A stretch of DNA of 64,000 bases, from positions 491,409 through 555,408 of the forward strand of contig DFLU01000010.1 of assembly GCA_002375495.1 (NCBI GenBank). Direction: 5' to 3'. Shown in pieces: positions 6,827-15,897 of the stretch; position 1 is the stretch's first letter, and every line of letters starts with the position of its first letter. The stretch is from Flavobacteriaceae bacterium UBA3611 (GTDB lineage: Bacteria; Bacteroidota; Bacteroidia; Flavobacteriales; Flavobacteriaceae). Both the position numbers and the translations under genes were made by a program. The notes under the pieces were generated by a model. The model saw only the letters and a program-made list of their open reading frames with translations, was not told the DNA's origin and searched no databases.

Positions 6827-9800
6827 AATTAAAACATTACAGCCGTATCAAAAAATTAAGGAAAATAATAGTTCGTGGGTTTGTAATCTTTGTATTGCTA
6901 CTCCTTACTATTATTATAGTTTTGTCAATTCCTTCGGTACAAACCTATGTAGCCAAAAAAGTTACCGACAACCTTAATGAAACCTACGGAACCGATATTA
7001 ATATTGAGCGTCTGGGGCTTAATTGGAAAGGCGAGGTAGACATCAGGGAGGTGCTTATTAACGATCATCATGCCGATACGCTTATTTACGCCAAGCAACT
7101 GCAGACCAATGTGTTGAGTTTTCGAAATTTAATTGCGGGCGACCTTGGCTTCGGAAATATTATCTTAGACGAAGCTAAATTATATGTGACCACCTACAAA
7201 AATGAAGATCTAGACAATCTCTATATTTTTTCTGAAAAATTCAATACGGGCGATACCACCAATGTAAAACCGTTTTCGATGTTTGGAAACGATTTAAACC
7301 TGAACAACAGTACGGTACGTATTAAAGATGAAAACTTAGAAACCCCCGTACTACTTTTTTTGCAAGAAATGAATCTCGTCGCAGACGATTTCAAAATAAC
7401 CGGTCCGAATGTGGAAGCACAAGTTCAAGCATTATCACTTAAGGCCGAAAGAGGTTTTATAATTCAAGATGCAGAAGTCGATTTTTCATATACCGAAGAT
7501 GCGATGACGCTGAAAAACTTAGACCTGCAAACACAGAATTCTATCATTAAGGGTGACCTTGTTTTTGCCTATGGCGAAAAAGGCTTAGGCGATTTTGCAG
7601 ATGGTGTGACCATTGATGCCGTTTTTGAAGGTACCAAAATTGCAACCAACGATATCAATACTTTTTATAATGAGTTTGGTGAAGACCAAATCATTAACGT
7701 AGATGGTATTTTTAAAGGTAAAATGAACGATTTTACTTTTACGGAAACCAATCTGAGCACTGGTGGCACACAGCTCTACGGAAATTATCGTATCCAGAAC
7801 TTACTCAATGCTGAAGATTTCATTGTCACTGCTAACAATCATACCATACGGACTAGCTACTACGAGTTGCGCCGATTTATGCCACGTGTACTCGGCAATG
7901 TGCTGCCCAATGAGTTGAAAGACCTTGGTACAGTTACTTTTCAAGGAAATACTACAGTTTCACAAGCCGCCTTGGTAACCCAAAGTGGATTGACTACGGC
8001 AGTGGGAAATGCCGATCTTGATCTTGAAATGGACCAAATTAACAACACCGATTTCACTACCTACAAAGGAAATGCAGTGTTAAACAAGTTTAACCTTGGT
8101 AAACTGGCAGGTACTACTTCGTTAGGACGTATGACAGCCGATTTGACTTTTGATGGGAGCGGATTTTCACAAAATACTGTGAACACCAAAGTTTCGGGTA
8201 CCATCTCCTCATTTACGTTTGAAGAGTACACCTATAAAAACATCACGGTTCAAGGACGGTTAAAGAATCCAATTTTTGATGGCGATTTGGTGATAGACGA
8301 CCCGAATCTAAAAATGGAATTTAAGGGCTTGGTAGACGTTTCAAAAGAATACAACCAATACGATTTTGAAGCCGATATTGAATATGCCGAACTGAACAAA
8401 CTCAATCTGTTTAAACGTGATAGTGTCTCCGTTTTTGCCGGTAGGGTGATCATGGATATGGATGGCACCAACATCAATGACCTGGACGGGACCATAGAAT
8501 TTGTACAGACATTCTACCAGACCGAGAATGCCGATTTCTATTTTGATGACTTTTTGGTGACTTCTTCATTTGAAGGGCCCGTTCGAACCATACGTGTACA
8601 GTCGCCAGACATTATTAATGGAAGAATTACAGGCGAATTCTTAATTGAAGATATCCCGAATTTGTTCCAGAACAGTATTGCGAGTATCTATACCAATTAC
8701 ATTCCGGCAGAAGTTACTACCAACCAGTATTTGAACTATGAATTTGAGGTCTACAACAAAATAGTAGATGTTTTCGTGCCAGACCTTCAGTTGGGTGAAA
8801 ATACGAAGATAAAAGGCTCGGTGGCTTCAGACGAATCGAAATTCCAGTTAGATTTCCGAAGTCCAGAATTGCTACTCTATAAAAATTACTTCGGAAATGT
8901 AAACGTTCAGGTAGATAATGACAACCCCTTATTTAATACTTATGTCTCTATCGATTCGGTGTATACGGGCTTTTACAACGTTACCGACGTTAATTTAATC
9001 AACAAAACCATAAAAGACACCCTGTTCGTTCGGTCAGAATTTAAGGGCGGAAAAGACAAGGAAGACCTTTTCAACTTGTCACTCTACCACACCATCAACC
9101 CCGAAGGGAAGTCGGTGGTAGGTATTAAAAAATCTGACATTACCTATAAAGACAACGTTTGGTATATCAACGAGGAGAACAACAGATTAAACAAGGTTAC
9201 CTTCGACGACAACTTTAAAACGGTAAAAATTGATTCGATGGTGCTCAACCATGAAAATGAGTACATACAATTATCGGGTGTGTTGCGCGATTCTACCTAC
9301 AAAGATTTGAAAGTGCGTTTCCGCGATGTGAACATCGGCAATATTGTGCCGCCTGTAGATAGCTTACGCCTTAAAGGAAATGTAAACGGAAAATTAGACT
9401 TCCTTCAGAAAAACGGTGCTTATTACCCAAATTCTACCGTAACCATTGACGGTATCGATATTAACGACGTAGCTTTCGGAGATCTAAAACTGGATATTTC
9501 TGGAAACGAAACGCTGGATAAATACCGTATAGACACACGATTGGTAAATAATAATGTGGAATCGATTAGTGCCGTTGGCGAGATTGACGTAGCACCCCAA
9601 TATCCCCAAATTAATTTAGAGGTGAACATGAACCGCTTCAATATGCAGGCGTTTAGCCCGTTTGGCGCCGATGTGCTCACTGACATACGCGGATTTATAT
9701 CGGGGAACGCGCGTGTAAGCGGCAGCTATAAATCGCCCGACATTTTAGGACGTTTCAATTTAGAAGAGAGCGGACTCAAAATTCCATTCTTGAATACCGA

Positions 9801-11283
9801 TTTCAATTTAGACAACAGCACGCAAATTGTGGTGACTAAAGATAAATTCGACCTTGGCGCTACGACCATTACCGACACCAAGTACAACACCACGGGTACC
9901 TTGAGCGGTTTTGCTACACATAACAACTTCGGAAATTGGGAATTAGACCTCAATATCGATTCAGACAATATCTTGGCGCTAGACACCCCTAAGACAGAAG
10001 ATGCATTATACTACGGAACTGCATTCATAAGCGGCTCTACCGACATTGAAGGCCCTGTAGACGAGCTTACCATAGATGTGGCCGCTACCACAGAACCAAA
10101 TACATCGTTTAAAATACCGATTAGTGATACCCAGAGCATAGGCGAAGATACCTTTATCACCTTTTTGTCTCCTGCGGAAAAGGAAGCGCTCATTAAAGGT
10201 GAAACCATTGTGGAAAAAGAAGTAAAAGGGCTTAGCCTTAATTTTGATTTAGACATTACAGACGATGCAGAAGTTGAAGTAGTGGTAGACCAAGAGAACA
10301 ACTCTAAACTAACAGGGAAAGGAATCGGTACCTTGCTGATCAGGATTAATACCCTCGGAAAGTTTAAAATGTGGGGGGAATATACGGTAATCAGTGGTAT
10401 TTTCGATTTCCGTTACGGCGGACTCATTCAAAAGAAGATTGGGATTGTTCCCGGCGGATTCATTGTGTGGGAAGGAAATCCAGAACGCGGACGAATCGAT
10501 TTAACCGCAAAATATGAAACGGAGGCAAATCCGTCTGTGTTGCTAGACAACCCAGCCATTAACCGGAAAATTCCTGTGCATGTTTTGGTAGACTTATCTG
10601 GAGAGTTAATCCAACCTGAAATTGATTTTAGAATTGAATTTCCGCGCACCAGCTCTATTGTACGTAGTGAGTTAGAATACAAACTGCAAAATAGAGAACA
10701 GCGCGAACAACAAGCATTGTTCTTGGTAGCTTCAGATGCGTTTGTAGACGATAACTTTGGTGGGGCAGGTGCGTTTACGGGTACGTTGGTAGATCGAGTT
10801 TCTGGCTTGGTAAATGAACTATTCGCAGACCAGGATAGTAAGTTTAAGGTAGGCCTAGACTATTCGCAAGGCTATCGTGGCCCGACACAGCAAACGGCAG
10901 ACCAGATTGGGCTTGTGTTCTCGGCAGATATTACCGAACGTGTTTTGATTAATGGGAAAGTAGGGGTGCCGGTTGGCGGCGTGAATGAAAGTACTGTTGC
11001 AGGAGATATACAAGTGCAATGGTTGGTAAATGAAGACGGAAGCTTGCGTATTAACTTCTTTAACCGTCAGGCCAATGTTCAGTTTATAGGAGAAGATCAA
11101 ATTTTTGAGCAAGGGGCGGGGATCACCTATTCGGTCGACTTCGATACATTTAGTGAACTGATGAATAAATTGTTCAATAAAAAAGTAACCTTAGAAGTCG
11201 AAGATGAACTTCCTGTGGTGCCCGATGACAACTCCATTCCAGTCGATTTCAATAATGATGGGAATAAGGAGGAAGAGGATTGA
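6820..11283 (+). CDS. TamB-like translocation and assembly module protein
   Basis: 1487 aa. A basic N-terminus and one membrane anchor (about residues 18-40: VIFVLLLLTIIIVL) are followed by more than 1000 residues of beta-rich, AsmA/TamB-like sequence, and a C-terminal TamB domain (about residues 1110-1440, including LTGKGIGTLLIRIN, GGLIQKKIGIVPGG and DLTAKYE). TamB proteins are long hydrophobic-groove bridges from inner to outer membrane used in outer-membrane protein assembly and lipid transport, partnering with a BamA-family barrel. No such partner is next door. The C-terminus is acidic (NNDGNKEEED). It diverges from tsaD with overlapping 5' ends. Confidence 0.9.
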   Translation: MSKLKHYSRIKKLRKIIVRGFVIFVLLLLTIIIVLSIPSVQTYVAKKVTDNLNETYGTDINIERLGLNWKGEVDIREVLINDHHADTLIYAKQLQTNVLSFRNLIAGDLGFGNIILDEAKLYVTTYKNEDLDNLYIFSEKFNTGDTTNVKPFSMFGNDLNLNNSTVRIKDENLETPVLLFLQEMNLVADDFKITGPNVEAQVQALSLKAERGFIIQDAEVDFSYTEDAMTLKNLDLQTQNSIIKGDLVFAYGEKGLGDFADGVTIDAVFEGTKIATNDINTFYNEFGEDQIINVDGIFKGKMNDFTFTETNLSTGGTQLYGNYRIQNLLNAEDFIVTANNHTIRTSYYELRRFMPRVLGNVLPNELKDLGTVTFQGNTTVSQAALVTQSGLTTAVGNADLDLEMDQINNTDFTTYKGNAVLNKFNLGKLAGTTSLGRMTADLTFDGSGFSQNTVNTKVSGTISSFTFEEYTYKNITVQGRLKNPIFDGDLVIDDPNLKMEFKGLVDVSKEYNQYDFEADIEYAELNKLNLFKRDSVSVFAGRVIMDMDGTNINDLDGTIEFVQTFYQTENADFYFDDFLVTSSFEGPVRTIRVQSPDIINGRITGEFLIEDIPNLFQNSIASIYTNYIPAEVTTNQYLNYEFEVYNKIVDVFVPDLQLGENTKIKGSVASDESKFQLDFRSPELLLYKNYFGNVNVQVDNDNPLFNTYVSIDSVYTGFYNVTDVNLINKTIKDTLFVRSEFKGGKDKEDLFNLSLYHTINPEGKSVVGIKKSDITYKDNVWYINEENNRLNKVTFDDNFKTVKIDSMVLNHENEYIQLSGVLRDSTYKDLKVRFRDVNIGNIVPPVDSLRLKGNVNGKLDFLQKNGAYYPNSTVTIDGIDINDVAFGDLKLDISGNETLDKYRIDTRLVNNNVESISAVGEIDVAPQYPQINLEVNMNRFNMQAFSPFGADVLTDIRGFISGNARVSGSYKSPDILGRFNLEESGLKIPFLNTDFNLDNSTQIVVTKDKFDLGATTITDTKYNTTGTLSGFATHNNFGNWELDLNIDSDNILALDTPKTEDALYYGTAFISGSTDIEGPVDELTIDVAATTEPNTSFKIPISDTQSIGEDTFITFLSPAEKEALIKGETIVEKEVKGLSLNFDLDITDDAEVEVVVDQENNSKLTGKGIGTLLIRINTLGKFKMWGEYTVISGIFDFRYGGLIQKKIGIVPGGFIVWEGNPERGRIDLTAKYETEANPSVLLDNPAINRKIPVHVLVDLSGELIQPEIDFRIEFPRTSSIVRSELEYKLQNREQREQQALFLVASDAFVDDNFGGAGAFTGTLVDRVSGLVNELFADQDSKFKVGLDYSQGYRGPTQQTADQIGLVFSADITERVLINGKVGVPVGGVNESTVAGDIQVQWLVNEDGSLRINFFNRQANVQFIGEDQIFEQGAGITYSVDFDTFSELMNKLFNKKVTLEVEDELPVVPDDNSIPVDFNNDGNKEEED

Positions 11284-11285
11284 TT

Positions 11286-11387
11286 TTAGTTGCCATTACG
11301 TGTGAGTTGTTCACTCAATATATCAAGTTGCATCAGAATTTCTTTCTGCTGCTTTTTTAATTCAACTAATTCTGAAATTTTCTCTTG
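11286..11387 (-). pseudogene. Orphaned coiled-coil tail of the S74 protein, in frame after a nonsense codon
   Basis: Directly after the TAA at 11388-11390 the same frame encodes QEKISELVELKKQQKEIL and continues as a charged heptad-like helix to SEQLTRNGN, stop at 11286. CAA (Gln) to TAA is a single base change, and Gln fits the surrounding LIEE-Q-QEK pattern. The tail has no start signal of its own. The restored gene would end 2 nt from the convergent tamB-like gene, a natural boundary. Confidence 0.7.
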
Positions 11388-12977
11388 TTATTCTTCGATT
11401 AGCGTTTGCTGTTCCTGTAAAGCCTTTACCATGATTGCAATAAAGTCGTTATAACGTAATTCATAATATCCGTTTCCATCTTGATTCAATAAGCCATAGC
11501 CATTGCGGTTTGATGTTTTTAAAAGTTTGGCCACATCTTGCGCTATAAATCCGATTTCTTTTGAGTAATTTTCTGCGTTCTGACGGTTGTATTCTACCGC
11601 TTCTAAATTCATCAAGAATGCTAATCCGAGTTTAGAAGGAGCTATATTTTCTTTCCATCGTAGGTCGCTCGTGATGGTCCACGGTACTTGAATGCGTGCA
11701 GATGTTATGGACGAATTTCCAAGTCTGATTTCATTTGAAACTGTGGTTGAAGAAGGTTCTGCGTTCGTTCCGATAATAATGTTGTTATCTCCAGAATATC
11801 CCGATGGTTCAGCAGAGGAACTTAAATAGCCAATAGCGATATTGTTGTTTCCCGTTATTCTATCTCCTGCACTTGCACCAATTGTTGTATTTCCAGAACC
11901 AGTATCATTGTCACCTAAAGCATTATAACCTACTGCCACATTGAACGACCCCGTAGAATTGCCAATCATCGCATAGCGCCCCAAAGCTGAATTTCCATTG
12001 CCTGTGGTGTTTCCGCTCAAACATGTGCGCCCCACAGCCGTATTGTCACTGGCGAGATTCGACCCTAAGGCAAGCCTCCCTACTGCTACATTGCTACTTC
12101 CAGAAACTACGGTGCTTAAACTTCTACTACCAATAGCTACGTTGTGCTGTCCGTCTTGATTTAGAAATAACGCTCGTTCACCAATAGCAACGTTGTATGT
12201 TCCGCTCGTATTTCGGTTGAGAGCGTATTCTCCAACAGCAATATTATCATCACCGCTAGTATATTGTAACGCATTTCTGCCTATAGCTATATTGGTGTCT
12301 GCAGAAACAGCATCAAACATGCTATAGGTGCCAATAGCAATATTTTGCTCTCCCAATGTATTGTTTCGCATGCTATTGTATCCTAAGGCAACATTGCTAA
12401 CCCCCTGTGTGTTGTTTAATAAGGTTTGGTGACCAAGCGCTATATTACCACCTCCTGTGGTATTGTTTTGGAGTGCGGTATTTCCTATTCCGATATTATA
12501 ACTTCCTGATGAATTAAATTCGAGAACTTCATATCCAACTGCCACATTAAAATTTCCTGAATTATTTCCTCTAAGTGCGTAATACCCTAGGCCTACATTT
12601 TGATTGTCTGTACCGTCATCATATTGTCCAGCGTTTTTTCCTAAAAAGACAGACGAACCGTCATTACTTCCGTCATTGTCAGATTTTCCATCAGCTAGAT
12701 CGTTGATTTGTTCTGCGCCAGTTCTTAAATGTATCCATGCACTGCCGTCATAGTACCAAAAGCCATTGAAAACATCGGTTTGATATACCAATAAACCAGT
12801 GGTAGGAGATATGATTGCCAATCGCTGTGCTGCCGTCATTCTAGGAATTAAAAGTCCGGCATCTGTGCTTTCTATTTCTAGGATAGAGGAAGCATGCGGA
12901 CTCGTAGTGCCAATACCTACTTGGGCAAATGCATATGAAATTGAAAAAAAATAGAAAAGGAAAAAAAGACTTTTCAT
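11388..12977 (-). CDS. Secreted repeat protein with Peptidase S74 chaperone domain, C-terminally truncated
   Basis: 529 aa. A signal peptide (MKSLFFLFYFFSISYAFAQ) is followed by the common Bacteroidota start VGIGTTSPHASSILEI. Residues about 120-400 contain sixteen roughly 24-residue repeats centred on N-[ITV]-[AGT]-[ILV]-G, as in trimeric adhesin heads. At about 435-529 comes an S74 intramolecular chaperone domain (DLRWKENIAPSKLGL, IGFIAQDV). S74 domains normally end in a coiled coil. Here a TAA at 11388-11390 stops after LQEQQTLIEE, yet the frame stays open for 33 more coiled-coil-like codons to a TAA at 11286. Probable surface fibre; partner unknown. Confidence 0.8.
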   Translation of the reverse strand: MKSLFFLFYFFSISYAFAQVGIGTTSPHASSILEIESTDAGLLIPRMTAAQRLAIISPTTGLLVYQTDVFNGFWYYDGSAWIHLRTGAEQINDLADGKSDNDGSNDGSSVFLGKNAGQYDDGTDNQNVGLGYYALRGNNSGNFNVAVGYEVLEFNSSGSYNIGIGNTALQNNTTGGGNIALGHQTLLNNTQGVSNVALGYNSMRNNTLGEQNIAIGTYSMFDAVSADTNIAIGRNALQYTSGDDNIAVGEYALNRNTSGTYNVAIGERALFLNQDGQHNVAIGSRSLSTVVSGSSNVAVGRLALGSNLASDNTAVGRTCLSGNTTGNGNSALGRYAMIGNSTGSFNVAVGYNALGDNDTGSGNTTIGASAGDRITGNNNIAIGYLSSSAEPSGYSGDNNIIIGTNAEPSSTTVSNEIRLGNSSITSARIQVPWTITSDLRWKENIAPSKLGLAFLMNLEAVEYNRQNAENYSKEIGFIAQDVAKLLKTSNRNGYGLLNQDGNGYYELRYNDFIAIMVKALQEQQTLIEE

Positions 12978-13113
12978 AACGTGAGGTGTATTAGTTTATC
13001 CCTACATCGTATAAAAAGCAGAATGTCATCAGATAGTAATGAATAATTCAGCCACAACTTTAAAAGTATAATTATTGACTAAATGCTGTTCTTCCTATAA
13101 TTTTAAAAATTTA

Positions 13114-13494
13114 CTACAACGAAGCAATCATCGAAATTTCCACATTCACATATTTAGGGAGGTTGGCGACTTCTACAGTTTCTCTGGCAGGAGCAGTAGC
13201 TTCATCAAAATAGGTAGCATAAACTTCATTAATGGCTGCAAAATTTCCCATATCGCTGATAAAAATGGAAGTTTTAAGAACGTTCTCAAAGGTCATCCCA
13301 GCTGCTTTTAAAACTGCTTTCATGTTTTCCATGACTTTTTTGGTTTCAGCTTGAATGTCACCCGTAACCAACTCGCCTGTTTTTGGGTCTAATGCAATCT
13401 GCCCAGAGGTATAGAGCATGTGGTTGTGCATTACCGCTTGGTTGTAAGGTCCGATAGGTGCCGGAGCAGCTTCTGTATGTATGATTTTTTTCAT
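13114..13494 (-). CDS. RidA family protein (reactive intermediate deaminase)
   Basis: 126 aa, exactly the size of RidA/YjgF. I start at the ATG at 13494 (MKKIIHTEAAPAPIGPYNQAV); 26 open codons upstream lie inside the symporter gene. Family marks: GPYNQAV, SGQIALDP, ETKKVMENMKAVLKAAG, and the catalytic Arg in APARETVEVANLP. RidA hydrolyses reactive enamine/imine intermediates made by PLP enzymes such as threonine dehydratase, acting as a cytosolic trimer. It ends the OmpA-HhH-symporter run, 7 nt after the symporter stop. Confidence 0.9.
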   Translation of the reverse strand: MKKIIHTEAAPAPIGPYNQAVMHNHMLYTSGQIALDPKTGELVTGDIQAETKKVMENMKAVLKAAGMTFENVLKTSIFISDMGNFAAINEVYATYFDEATAPARETVEVANLPKYVNVEISMIASL

Positions 13495-13501
13495 TGAAAT
13501 G

Positions 13502-15268
13502 TTAGATTTTAGAAGTCTTTCGCTTTTTCCACAGACTGAAAATAGTAAAGGCCGAAACCGCTGCAATGGCAATTAATATAGCTGCACCTGTCATATTTCC
13601 GTAGATCAAGTACCCTGTAGCAAACAGCGAAGTGTATACAAATACTATCCCCAAGAGCATGGAAGCTAAATCTATGGTAAATACATCGTTGGTTTGCTGC
13701 AACGGTATGTTTTGTTGTGAGGCAATTTTCTTGAAAGGCTTCCAGCCGTTGCCATACGGTGTCACTGCATTATAGAAACTTGCCAAGGTTTTGGTATTGG
13801 TGGGTCTTGTAACTAAAGTTACTACAATCCACGCAATCGTAGTAATAGCTACGCCCAATACTAACTTTTCATAATCTTCGAGGCCAAATTCGGTAAACTC
13901 AAAAAAGAGCGCCATGACAAATGAGACTAGCATCCCGGTGATTTCACTATAGGCATTTACGCGCCACCAGAACCATCGAAGGATAAAGATGAGACCTGTA
14001 CCTGCACCAATCTGTAAAAGAATAGCAAAGGTGCTTAAGGCACTACTCAGAGCGAGCGCCAATAATGCTGAAAGTGCCATTAAAACCACAGTAGAAATTC
14101 TACCTACGCCTACCAATTCTTTTTCTGAAGCGGTTGGTTTTACAAATCGTTTATAAAAGTCGAGCGAAATATACGAAGACCCCCAATTTAGGTGTGTTGA
14201 GATGGTGCTCATAAAAGCTGCAATGAGCGAAGCAACTACCAATCCTAACAAACCAGAGGGTAGATTGGTTAACATGGCGGGGTATCCCAAGTCATGTCCC
14301 AATACGGCGTTGGGAAACTCATTGCCGATATCTGCAAGATTTGGATACAATACCAACGATGCCAAGGCGATTAGAATCCATGGCCAAGGGCGCAGCGCAT
14401 AATGCGCCACATTAAATAGGAGGGTAGCTCCAATGGCATTTTTTTCATCTTTGGCAGACAACATACGTTGGGCGATATAACCGCCACCACCAGGCTCTGC
14501 ACCTGGATACCAAACGCTCCACCATTGTACGGCAATGGGTATGATAAGCAAGACCAGTAGGGAGTTGGTATCGTTAAAGTCTGGTAAAAAATTGAGTTTG
14601 TCTGCCACATTTTCGTGCGTGAGTAATTTGTCTAACCCACCAATTTCTGGCATGTTAATGATGTAATACGCAGCCCAAACCGAGCCGACCATCGCGACGA
14701 TAAACTGTAAGAAATCTGTAAATATCACACCTCTCAGTCCACCAAACGAACTATACGCAACAGTAATCAAGGAAGCATAGAGTACACATTCCCAATCTTC
14801 TAAACTGAATAAAATACCCCCGATTTTTATTGCTGCAAGGCAAACCGATGCCATGATCGTCACATTAAAGAACACCCCGAGGTACAATGCCCTGAAACCG
14901 CGTAAAAAAGCAGCTGCTTTTCCGCTGTAGCGCATTTCGTAAAATTGAAGGTCGGTTAACACCTTGCTACGCCGCCATAATTTTGCATACACAAACACAG
15001 TGAGCATCCCTGTGATTAGGAAGGTCCACCATACCCAGTTTCCTGAGACTCCATTTTGGCGTACGATATCGGTAACCAGATTCGGCGTATCTGCAGAAAA
15101 TGTGGTGGCCACCATCGAAATACCCAACAGCCACCATGGCATGTTTCGTCCTGAAAGAAAAAATTCTTGGGTGTTTTTTCCAGAACGCTTGGCTACCAAG
15201 ATTCCGATCATAAGGAAGATGGCAAAAAATGAGCCGATTAAAATCCAATCTAAGGTGGCTAATTGCAT
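13502..15268 (-). CDS. Sodium:solute symporter (SSS family)
   Basis: 588 aa with about thirteen to fifteen hydrophobic helices. The N-terminus (IGILVAKRSGKNTQEFFLSGRNMPWWLLGISMVATTFSADTP) is the SSS signature including the Na+ site region, and SSFGGLRGVIFTDFLQF and GGGGYIAQRMLSAKDEKNA also match. Members couple Na+ influx to uptake of sugars, amino acids or other small solutes; the substrate cannot be read from the sequence. It sits 3 nt after an HhH protein and 7 nt before RidA, so it belongs to one transcript with them. Confidence 0.9.
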   Translation of the reverse strand: MQLATLDWILIGSFFAIFLMIGILVAKRSGKNTQEFFLSGRNMPWWLLGISMVATTFSADTPNLVTDIVRQNGVSGNWVWWTFLITGMLTVFVYAKLWRRSKVLTDLQFYEMRYSGKAAAFLRGFRALYLGVFFNVTIMASVCLAAIKIGGILFSLEDWECVLYASLITVAYSSFGGLRGVIFTDFLQFIVAMVGSVWAAYYIINMPEIGGLDKLLTHENVADKLNFLPDFNDTNSLLVLLIIPIAVQWWSVWYPGAEPGGGGYIAQRMLSAKDEKNAIGATLLFNVAHYALRPWPWILIALASLVLYPNLADIGNEFPNAVLGHDLGYPAMLTNLPSGLLGLVVASLIAAFMSTISTHLNWGSSYISLDFYKRFVKPTASEKELVGVGRISTVVLMALSALLALALSSALSTFAILLQIGAGTGLIFILRWFWWRVNAYSEITGMLVSFVMALFFEFTEFGLEDYEKLVLGVAITTIAWIVVTLVTRPTNTKTLASFYNAVTPYGNGWKPFKKIASQQNIPLQQTNDVFTIDLASMLLGIVFVYTSLFATGYLIYGNMTGAAILIAIAAVSAFTIFSLWKKRKTSKI

Positions 15269-15271
15269 AGG

Positions 15272-15895
15272 TTATACGTTAAAGTGTAGCGCTTTTGCCT
15301 GGCCCACCCAATTATCTCTATCGATACGGTCTGGGAAAAAGTCGATCATTTCGGTAATTATCTCAATATCTTTTTTTGAGAGTTTGCTTAGTTGCTCAAA
15401 AGTGTAAATGCCGATGTCGTTTAGTTTTTGCTCAATGTAGGGGCCAATGCCGTTAATTTGGGTAAGATCGTCTTTGTCATTTGCATCGGCATAGCCAAAA
15501 TTATCAAAGTCTAATTCTTTATCATCGTCTTCTTCTTCAACTTCAGTAGTAGAAATTTCTTGGAGGTAGCGATCCCTGTTCTTTTCAGCAAAATTACTTT
15601 CTTCCACTTTGGCCAATTCGGCATCATCTTCGGCAAACTTTTCATGCTGTTTTTTCATCACCTCGATGATTTTCGGCTCTATTTCAGTAAAGATGGTATC
15701 AATATCGCGCACTTCTTTTTTCGGAGGGACTTTCAGGGCGTTAACTTCACGTTTAAGGCGTTCAATGATCTTTCTGAATTTATTGCGCTGCATTCCTGTG
15801 GCAGCAAAATAGCCGATAAGGAAACTGCTGAGCATCAGTAGGAAGATGCCAAAGAAGTTGGGTAATTGGTTTAAAAAATCGGTTAGCAGCTGCAT
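15272..15895 (-). CDS. Membrane-anchored coiled-coil protein with C-terminal helix-hairpin-helix
   Basis: 207 aa: one N-terminal membrane helix (about residues 14-34, FFGIFLLMLSSFLIGYFAA), a charged coiled-coil-like middle (KKEVRDIDTIFTEIEPKIIEV...), a very acidic linker (EVEEEDDDKELDFDN), then a C-terminal HhH domain, DLTQINGIGPYIEQKLNDIG. Such HhH modules occur in predicted flap-endonuclease-5'-like and NuoE-annotated proteins of Bacteroidota, where the label is often misleading. DNA binding is possible but unproven for a membrane-tethered protein. It is co-encoded with the OmpA-like protein (2 nt gap) and the symporter (3 nt gap). Confidence 0.75.
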   Translation of the reverse strand: MQLLTDFLNQLPNFFGIFLLMLSSFLIGYFAATGMQRNKFRKIIERLKREVNALKVPPKKEVRDIDTIFTEIEPKIIEVMKKQHEKFAEDDAELAKVEESNFAEKNRDRYLQEISTTEVEEEDDDKELDFDNFGYADANDKDDLTQINGIGPYIEQKLNDIGIYTFEQLSKLSKKDIEIITEMIDFFPDRIDRDNWVGQAKALHFNV

Positions 15896-15897
15896 AG

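Noticed and set aside
11800..12640. Regular repeats resembling a CRISPR array
   Set aside because: The repeats are degenerate, in frame and about 72 bp apart inside a coding sequence; no cas genes are present.
11388..12977. S74/tail-fibre protein as a sign of a prophage
   Set aside because: It has a signal peptide and no other phage gene is near; such proteins are normal secreted proteins in Bacteroidota.
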